Source: Riptortus pedestris
Lineage: Eukaryota > Arthropoda > Insecta > Hemiptera > Alydidae
Length of the DNA stretch: 64,000 nt
NCBI GenBank assembly: GCA_019009955.1
Contig: CM032229.1
Location: 142,871,501 to 142,935,500 of the forward strand
Reading direction: 5' to 3'
Part shown: one piece after another, positions 12,027 through 22,000 of the stretch
Numbering within the stretch: position 1 is the stretch's first letter
Layout of the letters: each line of letters begins with the position of its first letter
Notes under the pieces: model-generated
What the model was told of the DNA's origin: nothing
The model's database searches: none
The model's input: the letters and a program-made list of their open reading frames with translations, nothing else
Position numbers and translations under genes: made by a program

Positions 12027-12062
12027 GAAAATCACGACATGATTACGATCTCACTAGCTGAT
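11490..12062 (+). mobile_element. Family H copy with two modules, (TA)n and decayed 3' end
   Basis: Module blocks at 11520-11740 and again from 11760 ('gagtgggggtttactgaagg') are followed by a C-run, a (TA)n tract at 11978-12020, then 'tcacgacatgattacgatct' and 'actagctgat', which are decayed 3' blocks. The terminal palindrome is lost. This copy joins the tandem-module body to the (TA)n 3' half, linking the two forms of the family. Confidence 0.65.
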
Positions 12063-12699
12063 AAAAGATCAGAAGACTAGGAGGCTAGGAGGGAATGCTG
12101 ATCGTTTGGCAAGCCAAAATTCATGAGAGATTTAATTCATTTGGGGAGTGCGTCAAACATTATACACAGGAAGACAAATATACCTATGGCGCAAATATCT
12201 ATATTTTTTTTAACAAAACATGTTCTCTTGAGGTTGCCCCTTCTTAACACTTGAGAAAAACATGTTTGTGCGAAAAAATAGAGATATTTACGCTAGACTT
12301 TTCACATTTTTTCTCATTCTGTCTTATACGCCTTAAAGTGGAATATTGTATATATAAGAACTATACTCTAAAAAATTACAGAATCTCCTCGAAGTATGTT
12401 CTTGTATCTCGATTCATGTTTCTATTTTTGGCTTATAACCACAAATGATATGGTTTTCTGTGCATACTTTAGGGTTATATTGTTAGTTAATAGTGTAGGA
12501 TGGGGTTATATTGTATATAAAAGGTAACGAAGGCAAATATTTCCTGATGGAAGTGATAAAATCCTGCCAGGTTGATTAGAATGAAAAGTTAAGGGATTAC
12601 AAGTGGGATATGTGTGGTAGTGAACAATGTTTCTCTTGATGGGAGCATTAGGCATTTCGATGTGGGGTTAGAATCGATATAGAGTATTATCTCACCTCT
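12063..12699. other. No gene seen
   Basis: AT-rich; a 65-codon plus-strand frame at 12251-12448 lacks any recognisable feature. Confidence 0.4.
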
Positions 12700-13430
12700 G
12701 CTCAAAAGTGGGGGAATGAGGTGGGCTACCGTCGGGCCGAATACTAAAATACGGTATCTTTATTACCGCGGCAGCTAGCCGGCGGCGTAATGACCCTAAA
12801 TATTGTGTAATTAAAGCAAGTTGATAGTGTCCGTTATTGTTGGCCGGCTTGGTTAGGCCTCTGCGGTCTATTTTGCACCACTCGGACCGGCCATGCCCGC
12901 CCTCCGTTATCTCCGCATTTGCATATGGAATTCATATATGAATTTTACGGTCCGGGTTGGACACTGTTTTGATGATCCCTGGCCTGTGGGGGTGGTCGGA
13001 GGGGGAGGTTCTACCCCCTCCTAGAACCCCCCCCCCTCCGACCACCACGCGTACTTTATACTCCCAGAAATTTCAGTCGGTTTTCAGCTTTTAATTGATC
13101 GGCTGTACTCCTGCCCTCGGGGCGAGATTTTTAAACCGTCCCATTCATAACAAGGATATTACAGACGCGGGCCGAGAGCTGAGAGAGTGTGCGTGGTCCA
13201 TTTTTTCAAAAACAGAATACAAAACTCATCTGCATAAAGAGAGAACTGACAGGGTTGTCAAGCCCTGTGACACTTTTGTCCGCTCGCATCTCGGTTATTC
13301 ATCAAGAGTGCACCTTCATTTATATTTCTACGTATATCCTTTTTTTTTTTTACCAGGATAAGCCCCCTCCCCCACTCACTTTCTCTCTCTCACTCACTCC
13401 ATTTTTATGCCTACAATCTACCATTATTTA
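12700..13430. other. G+C-rich island, candidate regulatory region
   Basis: This is one of the most G+C-rich stretches of the window and matches none of the repeats. It contains an octamer ATTTGCAT (12917-12924, a POU-type site), a perfect 16-bp palindrome AATTCATATATGAATT (12929-12944) and a GC-rich hairpin (12991-13046). Two overlapping plus-strand frames of 80-88 codons (13095-13431) end in low-complexity sequence and show no domain. I read it as a candidate enhancer or an unrecognised exon; alignment to a related genome would decide. Confidence 0.35.
12991..13046 (+). repeat. GC-rich hairpin
   Basis: GGTGGTCGGAGGGGG leads into GGTTCTA; after a loop of about eight bases TAGAACC returns and is followed by a C-run and CCGACCACC. 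The arms are about 23 bp with one or two slips in the homopolymer. The strands are G-rich and C-rich respectively. Confidence 0.85.
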
Positions 13431-14069
13431 GAACGTCGAGCATGATGCTACTTTAATGAAATCCCTTTATTTTTTTGACTAATTAATGCATGTGGACGAG
13501 GGAGAAGATTACCAACGGGGAAAAAAAAACCGTATTATACTGAGATTACTGAAATTAATATTCTCGGATTTATTAGCCCTGTCAATTTGAATTACCGTGA
13601 AGGTAACTTAACTCTTTTGAATAAATGATGTTTTTCCTTTTATGACGAAATTTTTAAACTTAAAAGCCATATCGCAGTAATTAGCCATTTAATTTACTTT
13701 TATTCAGTTTCCGAAGGCAAAATCCCTGTTATATTTGCATTGTTCATCAAGTCAACACTGCTATTCTTTTTATCAAAAACATATAATAAACAAATTGTCT
13801 TTATAGTATATTATTTAGTCTGTGACATTTTTGTGCCAACTATTGAACGTCGGACAATTCACGTAACTGATTGCTTCCGATTTTTCGAAACCACCTCATG
13901 ATTTTATGATTGTACAGTAGAATGCCAAAGCCGAATTTTATCAAACTTGTTTCTACTATTTCTAAGGTTATGCACGTTGGAAATTTGCTTTATATCCTCA
14001 CCTCCTGCGACTTCTATTCTATATTATGTACACAAATATTTACCTTAAAAGAAATCCGCTAAGAACGTT
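13431..14069. other. No gene seen
   Basis: AT-rich, non-repetitive as far as I can see; no coding signal. Confidence 0.4.
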
Positions 14070-14420
14070 ATCAATAATCAATTATTGCTGTGATTGATAA
14101 ATGATTGATGAATCGACCTCTTCGAGTGTAGGAGCAGTAGAAAAACTACTAGACAGCCGTCAACCCCTTGCAGCTGGACTAACTGCCTCAGCTTCACGGT
14201 TCTGCTTCTTTCCCCAGTGATTTTCCTCCAGAGCCTCGATAGCCGTGATCGTCTAGTGGTTAGGACATTGCGTTGTGGCCGCAATAACCCAGGTTCGAAT
14301 CCTGGTCACGGCAGGCAATTTTTTTGTCATAAAAAGTTATTTATTAATTCAGATTCAAGTGTAAAAATAACAACTGCTGTCGCTTAAATTGATTTTTTTT
14401 TAAGTTTATAAACTGTGCTA
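14070..14420 (+). repeat. Inverted duplicate of the tRNA-His locus, copy 2
   Basis: This is the partner of 4035-4365 in opposite orientation, about 10 kb away. Homology begins near AATCAATTATTGC and extends past the tRNA to about AAGTTTATAAACTGT. Flank divergence with an unchanged tRNA points to an old duplication with purifying selection or gene conversion on the tRNA. Confidence 0.8.
14242..14313 (+). tRNA. tRNA-His (anticodon GTG)
   Basis: It is identical over all 72 nt to the minus-strand copy at 4130-4201: acceptor GCCGTGA/TCACGGC, anticodon loop TTGTGGC with GTG at 14275-14277, T arm CCAGGTTCGAATCCTGG, discriminator A. A run of seven T residues (14319-14325) lies five bases downstream and fits a polymerase III terminator. 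A box and B box are intact. It should charge with histidine and decode CAC, and CAT by wobble. Confidence 0.97.
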
Positions 14421-15170
14421 AGGATGTTAGTCTTAAAATAACTGACAAATTTCATAGAACCTATAACCCCCTCCTCCACATGGTTCACATAAACTGTTAA
14501 AGAACATGATCTTTAGTTTTACCTGAAACGCATATGCATCGAATATGAAAGCGAACATACAAAAATTGCGACCACTAGAGGTAACATACTACATATATAT
14601 TTTATTAGGTCGCCGAAGCGATTATATCTCTGATTTAGTGAACTGAATTTTTCTGGAAAGGTTGATTCGTTTTCAGTATTGAAAATAAGGGTGTAAAACC
14701 GGATATGTATTATAAGGTACTGTGGCAAAGGGAATCGAGAAGATATAAGGAGTTTTCATACATCTTCGAAATGTGGTGGACAGGTTTACTTCCCCGAAGA
14801 GGATGACTGTCTCTCTCCAGGGCACATGAGATATCTACACTTCAGTTGTAGAAATGCCAAAGAAAACGACAATAAGACAATTGTTTCGAAAGTCAAGTAA
14901 GGCGAGCGAGAAGGAAGAGCGGGAAACTTCTGTCTGCCACGAACGTATGCTAGCTGGCTTTTCTCTTAGTCCTTCCTCTCTTGAGTAGGCAAATATCCAT
15001 TGCTAATAATCAATAGATTATGCCAATTTCTCGACTAATAATTTTCACAGTATATAAATGAGAATAAAATAGCTATTATATACATTAAATTAATTACACT
15101 TTATAAAAACAATATAAGATCCTACGATTGGAAAAATACTCAACAAATAAATACGATTATCTGGTGATGA
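14421..15170. other. No gene seen
   Basis: No coding signal; part of 14500-14600 ('aaaaattgcgaccactagag') matches the segment that precedes (TA)n in family H, so a small decayed fragment is likely there. Confidence 0.4.
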
Positions 15171-15255
15171 TTTTGAAAGGAAAACATTTTGTTTTTCATT
15201 TTCTAGGAAGGATGGATGGACATTTAAGGAAATATCTCGAAAATCGCATAATGAG
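15171..15255 (+). mobile_element. Family H 3'-end remnant
   Basis: Blocks 'cattttctaggaaggatgga', 'ggacatttaaggaaat' and 'tcgaaaatcgcataatgagt' match the family's 3' region, but the terminal palindrome is absent. Confidence 0.5.
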
Positions 15256-15283
15256 TAAAACTTTAATTTTTGCTCACATCTAA

Positions 15284-15364
15284 TATAGGGTGATTACTGG
15301 GAAACGCATGTTTTTACCTTACATTTCATGTTTGAAACATGCGTTTCTCGGTAATCGCCCTATA
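15284..15364 (+). repeat. 81-bp hairpin (MITE or miRNA-precursor-like)
   Basis: The arms TATAGGGTGATTACTGGG plus AAACGCATGTTT and AAACATGCGTTT plus CTCGGTAATCGCCCTATA are complementary over 30 bp with three mismatches (two can be G-T wobbles), enclosing a loop of about 21 nt. The whole is bounded by TATA on each side. Size and fold resemble a pre-miRNA, but TA/TATA boundaries also fit a very short mariner-type inverted-repeat element. Confidence 0.75.
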
Positions 15365-15879
15365 TAACTGGACTTAAATTCATTATTAAGATTGTTATAG
15401 CTTTTTGTTGTGTACCTCTTCTTCTGATCGAAATCGGTTTTGGATTTGGGGAGGGGGTTAGGACAGAGTGAAAATAATAACTTAAAAAAAAGTCGTATAG
15501 TATCTTTTTTGTTATCATGAAACGATCTATAAATCATGTCTTATACATATTTTCGATCTGATGCGTCGGGACGGAGGACGGAGATATTGCACATCACTCA
15601 CTAATGAAATAAATTTAAATGATGTATAACCAAACATTTTATTTATTTAATTTGAGGAAGTCATATCAGTTTTTTAGTAAGACCCAGTGATTTCAAGGAA
15701 CTAGTAATTGGGAGTAATAGCTCTACTCTTTAAAGGTAACTTTAAGTAAATAACCTTTTTACTCCAGCTTCGGATTGAAAATTCAATGTACACTGTCCAA
15801 TCAATTACTGGAAAAATAAGCCAATAGCGCCTCGCAAAAATGAACCTGGCTCATTGAAAGGCCCAGTAAAACTTTACAA
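15365..15879. other. No gene seen
   Basis: AT-rich, no assignable feature. Confidence 0.4.
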
Positions 15880-16260
15880 CTTTCCACATTCTACTGACTA
15901 AAACAACTAGGCACTCCTGGAAACGCAGCGCACAACAAACTGGGCGATAAATTTAGCGGATTATAGACATCCGGTTTAAATTGCTCCAAGACAATGGGGT
16001 GAGAAAAGGCGGATAGGCCGTTGGGCCGTGAGTACTGCTTCCGACCTATCCTTAACAAGGCTGTTTTAATTTTACGATCTAGTCCACAATATTTCCATTG
16101 TAGTAGGGCTTGCAAGGTCCAGGATAAGCCCCAGTAACAAGCCCTACTTTGCCCCCCTCAGATGCAATTCTGTTGTTCTTCATAGAGAGTGCACCTTCTC
16201 ATACCGACACCTTCATCTCACTTGCCGGCCTCTGTAACTTATCCGAATCGTACACCATAC
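15880..16260. other. G+C-richer island, unassigned
   Basis: Mixed-composition sequence with a 74-codon minus-strand frame (15891-16115) that has no recognisable motif. Not matched to any repeat in the window. Candidate conserved non-coding element. Confidence 0.3.
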
Positions 16261-16492
16261 ACCTCAGCTATAAGTAATCCCAGTATTTCGAAATTTAAGT
16301 TCATTGCTTAGCTAGTTAACTTCTTTCACTTCTACAAAATTCAGACGGAAATTCGCTTATACCGTCAAAACATTTAAATTTACGTAAATCGACCTCACTG
16401 TGCCAAGGGAGGTTTGTACCTCAAACAGAAAAATATAAACTTTTCCATAAGCCATGTCCGAAGTATTTAGGCAGGCTTCTCTAAAGGCATAC

Positions 16493-16815
16493 CAGCTAAT
16501 GAGGTTCTACTCATGACGCGAATTTCGACTTGAATTCTTCAAATTTTCGTCGATTCTACCTAGGACAGCCTAGGTGTAGTTGTATTTTTTGTTTGGACAT
16601 TACCAAACTCGATGTTTAAGCTTTACATATCAACCTAAAGATCGACGTTGTTTACGCCTGAGAACGGATCAGAATAGGGTGAGGATTCACCGATGGTCGG
16701 ATTCAAAAATGTTACTTACCAAATCTTACTGAAAATTGAATTCCCTGCAGTTGTTGTTCTATACTTGATTTCCCTTACTCTGGTATTAAGTGGAATATTT
16801 GCATTTTTTTTTTTT
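16493..16815 (-). mobile_element. Family H fragment, 3' half without (TA)n
   Basis: On the minus strand, body blocks around 16700-16810 ('tgcaaatattccacttaata', 'gattcc...') lead to 'gtttggtaatgtccaaac' and 'gtcctaggtagaatcgacg', ending in 'gtcatgagtagaacctcat' and TAGCTGGT. The (TA)n tract has been lost. Confidence 0.55.
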
Positions 16816-16970
16816 AATTTTTTGTCAAGTAAACCAGTTTGCAGTAAACCCCCGCTCCTAATAATAAAATGTTTACATAGTACACCTGAGTCACTCAAAC
16901 GTTTATGCCCAGACTTAATATAATGTCCTACTTACATTGGTTTCTTAACACTGCAATAATGGAGAATTAA

Positions 16971-16978
16971 TGACGTCA
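16971..16978. promoter_or_regulatory. CRE-type palindrome TGACGTCA
   Basis: A perfect 8-bp TGACGTCA, the binding site of CREB/ATF-type bZIP proteins. No nearby promoter is apparent, so function is unproven; one such site is expected by chance about once per 65 kb of random DNA. Confidence 0.2.
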
Positions 16979-17257
16979 GATCAGCAATGTATCATGCTTA
17001 GTTTAAACAGCTCCTATGTGAGGCCTTTTTATGATGGGCACTAAAAGGTCATAAACATATTCTCTGTAGAAGGTAGAGAAAACAATTTTTGTATTTCCCT
17101 CTCCCCCCTCCACCAGTTTTACCATCTGCAGCTGATTTAAATTGAAAAAAAAAGAAAGGTATAGTTTTACGGTATTTAGGCATTCCGAACAGGAGCTATT
17201 GCATTTTAGGTACATGTACTATTCATTTATATACAAATTTAAGCGAATTACGTTTTC

Positions 17258-17375
17258 AGCTGATGCTCTTAAGGCGAATCGGTAATTGAGGCTGTACTTG
17301 TGAACCGATTTCCGAAAAATATCTTCAACTGGAGGAACTAAGTAGGTCTTGAAAATTAGGTCCATTTAATTATAT
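17258..17375 (-). mobile_element. Family H 3'-end remnant
   Basis: On the minus strand 'tggacctaattttc', 'cttagttcctccagttgaag', 'tttttcggaaat' and 'tcacaagtacagcctcaat' follow the family order up to a degraded palindrome near 'cgccttaagagc'. Confidence 0.45.
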
Positions 17376-18783
17376 GTGTGTAGGTAAAATGAAGTATTAT
17401 CTTGCTGCAATTGATTAAAGCTCAACTTGAGGTAGTAATGGAAAAAATGCATGGAGTGAAATGTGTTTATTTCCATTGAATTTTAAATATCAGAATAAAA
17501 TTCCTCAAATATTTTTAGTAGTATGAAGTCAATTAATTTCTTTACATATTATCAAAAAACAAACTTAGAATGTGCACTCGGTGTAAAAAATATCTCAACT
17601 ACAATTAATACATTTTCTAATACCTATGATTAATAACTGTCTGTAGTAAATTAATTTTGTTAGCAATCTTAATAAAACTATTAAGGCCGGGATTTCCAAA
17701 ATGGTCAAAATCAGTTTTCCAGGGGTTGAAATAAATGAAAACTGATTTTGGGAGTCGACGAGATCCAACCGATCCCTACTAATTAACACAATTTCTTATT
17801 GGAAATTGTTAAGACATTGTATAAGGTGCGTTGCGTGTACCAACTTCTTATAAGAATGGCTAATATTTTAGTAGAAAGTATAATTGTTGTACTTATAAGA
17901 AACTCAACAAGTTGATAAGCGTGCAAAAGTTAGCTAGATTTGTAGACAGTCACCAGGTTCATCCATCATTCAGAATTTTTATTTTTTTTTTATCTTTACT
18001 TTTGGATTTTAATGTATTTTTTTTCAAGTGATGATCTAATTAAGTTGTTTTACATCATTTTTATTAATAATTATTAGTTAAACTTGATATGTACTAAATT
18101 TTAAATGAATTTAATTTGCCAAATTTTGATGAGAAAATTATGCCAAATTAACAGAATTAACCAACGAGTTTCAAAGTTTTTAAATTGGTAAGCATTTTAT
18201 ATCAGTGGGGGGGGGGGATATAGGTAGGGGTTTTAAAGTATTTTGGCTATTTGGGACTGAGGTGTTACTTAATTTAGGAAAAGGAGTCTCTTGTCGAAAA
18301 TAGTTAGAACTCCTGCTCTAAGCATACATCATGCGTTTTTATTTTATTGATTTGAATTTTATTTGTATTAATTAATTGATGGTTAATTTGTTTTAGAAAT
18401 GTAGAGAAACGTCTCAATCTTAATGAGACAAAGTATCTAATCCTAATTTGTTTTTGTCGTCATATTGGTATTTTATTTCATATTTAAACACTCTGGTAGT
18501 ATTCATCTTGTGCATTAAAAAACACTCCTGAGATGAAATTCTTTAATTTTTTTTTTTAAACGAAGAATTTTTTTATTATATATATAATACATTCAGGAGT
18601 GTGTTAAAGAGTTTTACACCTTCCTTACTGGAAAGAATATTAAACTGAATTAGTGAAAGTTAAGCATTATTAATGCTATTAGTCTTTGACATTTTGAGTT
18701 CTAAGCGAAAATGTAAAAATTCATTAGTCACCAAGGAATATTAGCTTGACTGTTCATACGATGAAGCGATTATACGGAGTCAC
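17376..18783. other. No gene seen
   Basis: Strongly AT-rich; a G-run at about 18207-18218 and A/T homopolymers only. Confidence 0.45.
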
Positions 18784-18925
18784 CATTGGTCTCAATGAGC
18801 AAGATTCCTACTGACCTTACACAAAGAGTCATGGGTTCGATTCCCATATTAACATGGAAAGTAATTTGATGACACCCTTATCACCTCCTTGGCTTCAGTA
18901 GGTAGATAGATAACTCATTCGGATT
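18784..18925 (+). mobile_element. Probable old tRNA-derived SINE
   Basis: The T-arm-like ATGGGTTCGATTCCCAT is a perfect stem-loop and B box. Upstream 'cattggtctcaat' and 'aaagagtc' parallel 'gcgttggcctttatc' and 'cctagagtgg' of the clear SINE copies. The body is poorly conserved. Confidence 0.4.
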
Positions 18926-19800
18926 ATCGATAGTAAAACAAAACATATTTTCATTAAGTTAAGAATAGAATTTTAGAAAATTATTTGATTTCCATACAGT
19001 CTTTTTCTTTACACAAAAGATATTGTAATAGTCTTTGTTATTTCAGTGAAGGAATTAATTATTTAAGTAGACATAAAAATGTGAAACTCTGGGAAAACAA
19101 ATTCACACGCTGTAGCTGTTAATCTTGAGATAAACATGGAACTGCATGAAAAATACTGTTAAAAATTAGTAATAGAAACAAGAGAAACATTGCTAAAGTT
19201 TATATGAATTATGAAAGGAGGAGGTTGCTATGCTTGAAATACGCTATAGAGAATGCTAAGACACATTAAAAGTAGTGCATTTTAAAGTAGTGTTCATAAT
19301 TTTTAACGATAGATATCAAACATGTAATTTATGACAATGTAATTAATTATAATACCATTTATTAAAATAACAAAGTGAAATGAAAAAAATAGTTACAGCG
19401 TTATAATTAAATAGTAAAATTTGGAATTATTACAACAACGAATGTTAAACAGCGATACCGAAATCAATAAGACTCTTGAGCTGGGAGGGCAACTAATTCA
19501 TCGACGTCTGGATTAATTCCACTGATACAAAGACGAAAAGAAGTTTCCAAATTATCGTCAGTCAGCCATGAACCAAGTTTTGATTTACTAATTTTCGTCA
19601 TTGAAAAGAACTGTACGCATTTATAAATATTGCCAAACGGACAAATTTCTCCTTATCTTCCTCATTTGGAGTCAGTAGTGTAATATTTTTGTTTATTGGG
19701 TTTTCAAAATGTCTCGCGGGCCCGATCAAACCTTACAATGGGCCGGGTCCTGCCCCCGGGCCGGTGGTTGCCCATATATGATCTAAGTCTTCGGGTATTG
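18926..19800. other. No gene seen
   Basis: AT-rich to about 19660, then a short G+C-richer patch (about 19710-19770, CCCGGGCCGGTGG-type sequence) next to the hammerhead-like locus. No coding signal. Confidence 0.4.
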
Positions 19801-19814
19801 GCCGTGTAGTCATA

Positions 19815-19870
19815 TTTCTGGAAGACATTTCGATAGAGTTACTTGTAGCATCATCAGGGATTTCTCTGAA
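19815..19870 (-). ncRNA. Hammerhead-ribozyme-like core, decayed
   Basis: The minus strand reads CTGATGA, a poorly paired spacer of about 20 nt, then CGAAAT and CCAGAAATATGAC. CTGANGA...GAAA is the conserved hammerhead core, commonly found at the ends of Penelope-like retroelements. Stem II is weak here, so activity is doubtful. Confidence 0.4.
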
Positions 19871-20917
19871 ACTAAAGAGGTACTAGTTACTTACACCTGA
19901 ATAGGAACTCTTCAGCTTACAGTTGACTACTTAGATTGAAATAGTTCTAGCTTTTAGTGGGCCTGTTGTTGATATATCAGTTTCCGCCAATCATGCAATT
20001 TTTTGGAAGTAAGTAATAACAGCCTCTAGTTGAAATTTCGTATTAATATTTTTTTTTGTCATTCATTATTTCGACAATATTCATACTTCCGCATTGACTT
20101 ATGTTTAGGTAAAACTCATTTATATTAAATTTTACGTTTATTTTTTCCTAATTTTACGAACAATTCGCTAAATATATCAAGGGCAGTAAATGAATCTAAT
20201 AAAGAGTCAAAATTCGAAGCATTGAATGAAAGTTTCCAGAAGCTCCTTTTGTAAAACGATCTTAGAGAAATATAATTAGTACTCAGCAGAATATTTTCTA
20301 AGGGAGTACTCGCAATGAAGAAGAGGTAAGAGAAAATTGAAATAATATTTTTTTTTTAAAAAAAGCGGATGTGGTCTGAGGTTCTGAGAAAACACACTGA
20401 AGAACATTTTTCGATGCACCATTTTTTGAAATCTTGGTTTACCTCTTTCTCTAACAATCCCGACCACCCGTCTTGTTCGATGAAAACAAAACGTTGAATT
20501 TAAGCTTGAAATAAGAAGCTTTCTGATATATTAGCTCATTCTTAAGTAGGAGCCTTTGAGTAAATTTTCTAGAAGATGTAAAGGAAATTAACAGCGCTCA
20601 GTTACCTGAGACAATGAATGTTTGCTTGGAACGTCTCGGAATGGGCAACATAAAGAAAGGTGGGGTTTTAAAGAAATGTTCTGGCAAACAAAGTGTTAGT
20701 ATCGTAAATATCTAAGAAAATTCTTAGGAAAACTAGGAAAGTTTTTCACCTGTAGGAATGACACGCTAATGATGTAATTTCACATCGTATTATCTTTTCC
20801 CGTAATAAGACCAACCTGAGTAAGACTTGAAGTTTAGGGCTTTTGTGGCACTGTTATTTAAATCTCGTGAGTAGGAGTGGGAGTGAAAGGGGGTTAGCTG
20901 ATGGTTGAGAGAAAATA
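19871..20917. other. No gene seen
   Basis: AT-rich non-coding sequence with no repeat matched. Confidence 0.4.
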
Positions 20918-21195
20918 GTCTTTAAAGCAGGGGGTGCGTAAACTAATCAGATTTTCCATGTACTGGTAAATCCTACTTGCGATCACATCTCACCACATAT
21001 TCTATATTTCCATGGGGTCGTGGGGGGGAGGGTATTGAAGGCTGAAAACAAGAAAGTATATATAACTCCCTTAATACTTCTATTAGGGACAAATGTATAT
21101 AACCACAACTGTAGAACATCAATAGTTTTAACATGAGTGGTAATATAATATTTTGTAACCTCAATAGCTATTTCCCCTTAAGGAAAATCTGCTAA
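20918..21195 (+). mobile_element. Family H deletion derivative with both ends
   Basis: It starts with a decayed 5' end (GTC...GCAGGGGGTGCGTAAACTAA), continues AGATTTTCCATG and a shortened body ('gtattgaaggctgaaaac', 'aatactTctattaggg'), and ends ACCTCAATAGCTATTTCCCC with TTAAGGAAAATCTGCTAA. At 278 bp it is under half the usual length, with most of the body and the (TA)n deleted. Confidence 0.7.
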
Positions 21196-21426
21196 TAAAC
21201 TACAAACAGTTCTTTTAATATTCGATTTAGAGGAAAGTTTCCGTAACAGGAATAGTACTACATTACTCTTTTAATGAGTTTGGTTATACGACGTTTTTCG
21301 ATTTGATGCATAATAACGAAAACATAAATGATTTCGTATTTTACTATTCCTCTAAACATCCACACTTCCGTATTCTGCAATTGTTATTCATATTTATTTT
21401 TAGCTGGTGGTGAGTGTGATGAATGG

Positions 21427-21803
21427 TTAATCACAAAACTTTTTTATGGCTCCTCACAATTTTATTTCTTATAAACACTGAGCGCTTTCGGGGACTAAAT
21501 CCCCATCCTCAGAGCTACAAAACAATGTAACACCATAATAAAGGAGTCTAAAAAACTAAAGTCTTTTAATTGTAATTGTGTTTTTGAATATAGGTGTTAT
21601 TATTGGAAAAAAATTTTATAATGTTATAGACTGATTGTTATATGACCAACTATGTAAAACATTTTTAAGAACTGATTTTTAGACTCCTTTATTAGGGTGT
21701 TACATTGTTTTTTAGCTCTGAGGATGGGGATTTAGTCCCCAAAAGCGCTCAGCGTTTATAAGAAATAAAATTGTGAGGAGCCATAAAAAAGTTTTGTGAT
21801 TAA
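21427..21803. mobile_element. TTAA-flanked foldback element with hammerhead-like core
   Basis: The arms at 21427-21555 and 21675-21803 are inverted copies of about 129 bp with only about four to six differences, around a spacer of about 119 bp. Each arm starts TTAATCACAAAAC, so TTAA bounds the unit on both sides, the target site of piggyBac-type transposases. Each arm also carries CTGAGGA, a stem GGGGA-TTTAG-TCCCC and GAAA (left arm) or AAAA (right arm). No coding sequence is present, so it is non-autonomous. Confidence 0.8.
21481..21514 (-). ncRNA. Hammerhead-ribozyme-like core
   Basis: On the minus strand CTGAGGA fits CUGANGA, stem II is five GC-rich pairs closing a UUUAG loop, and GAAA follows directly, then GCGCTCAGTG. 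The core is intact here, while the mirrored copy at 21718-21750 has lost the G of GAAA. Helices I and III could not be confirmed by eye. Confidence 0.5.
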
Positions 21804-21834
21804 CAATTGTTATTCTTTACTTACTATCTTCTTA

Positions 21835-21996
21835 ACTGAAATATAGACGATTTATTCCTACTTTCTCGTTTTCAGCCTTCAGTAAACCCACCCTTTTAGT
21901 TCATTGAATTTTCATTTAGACATAAGTTCAGTAATGTTCCATATCAGCAAGCGGGAATTCTGCTTAGCTTATGCAGCTCCTGCTGCTTTTTTTTTA
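21835..21996 (-). mobile_element. Family H 5'-end fragment
   Basis: On the minus strand it starts at CAGCAGGAGCTGCATAAGCT, then AAGCAGAATTCCCGC, and ends with 'ggtttactgaaggctgaaaa', the start of the module body. The preceding GTCCGTCA is lost in a run of A residues. Confidence 0.6.
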
Positions 21997-22000
21997 ATAT

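Noticed and set aside
4035..14420. tRNA-His-derived SINE
   Set aside because: Both tRNAs are intact and identical with polymerase III terminators right after them, and only two copies are present, so a gene duplication is the simpler reading.
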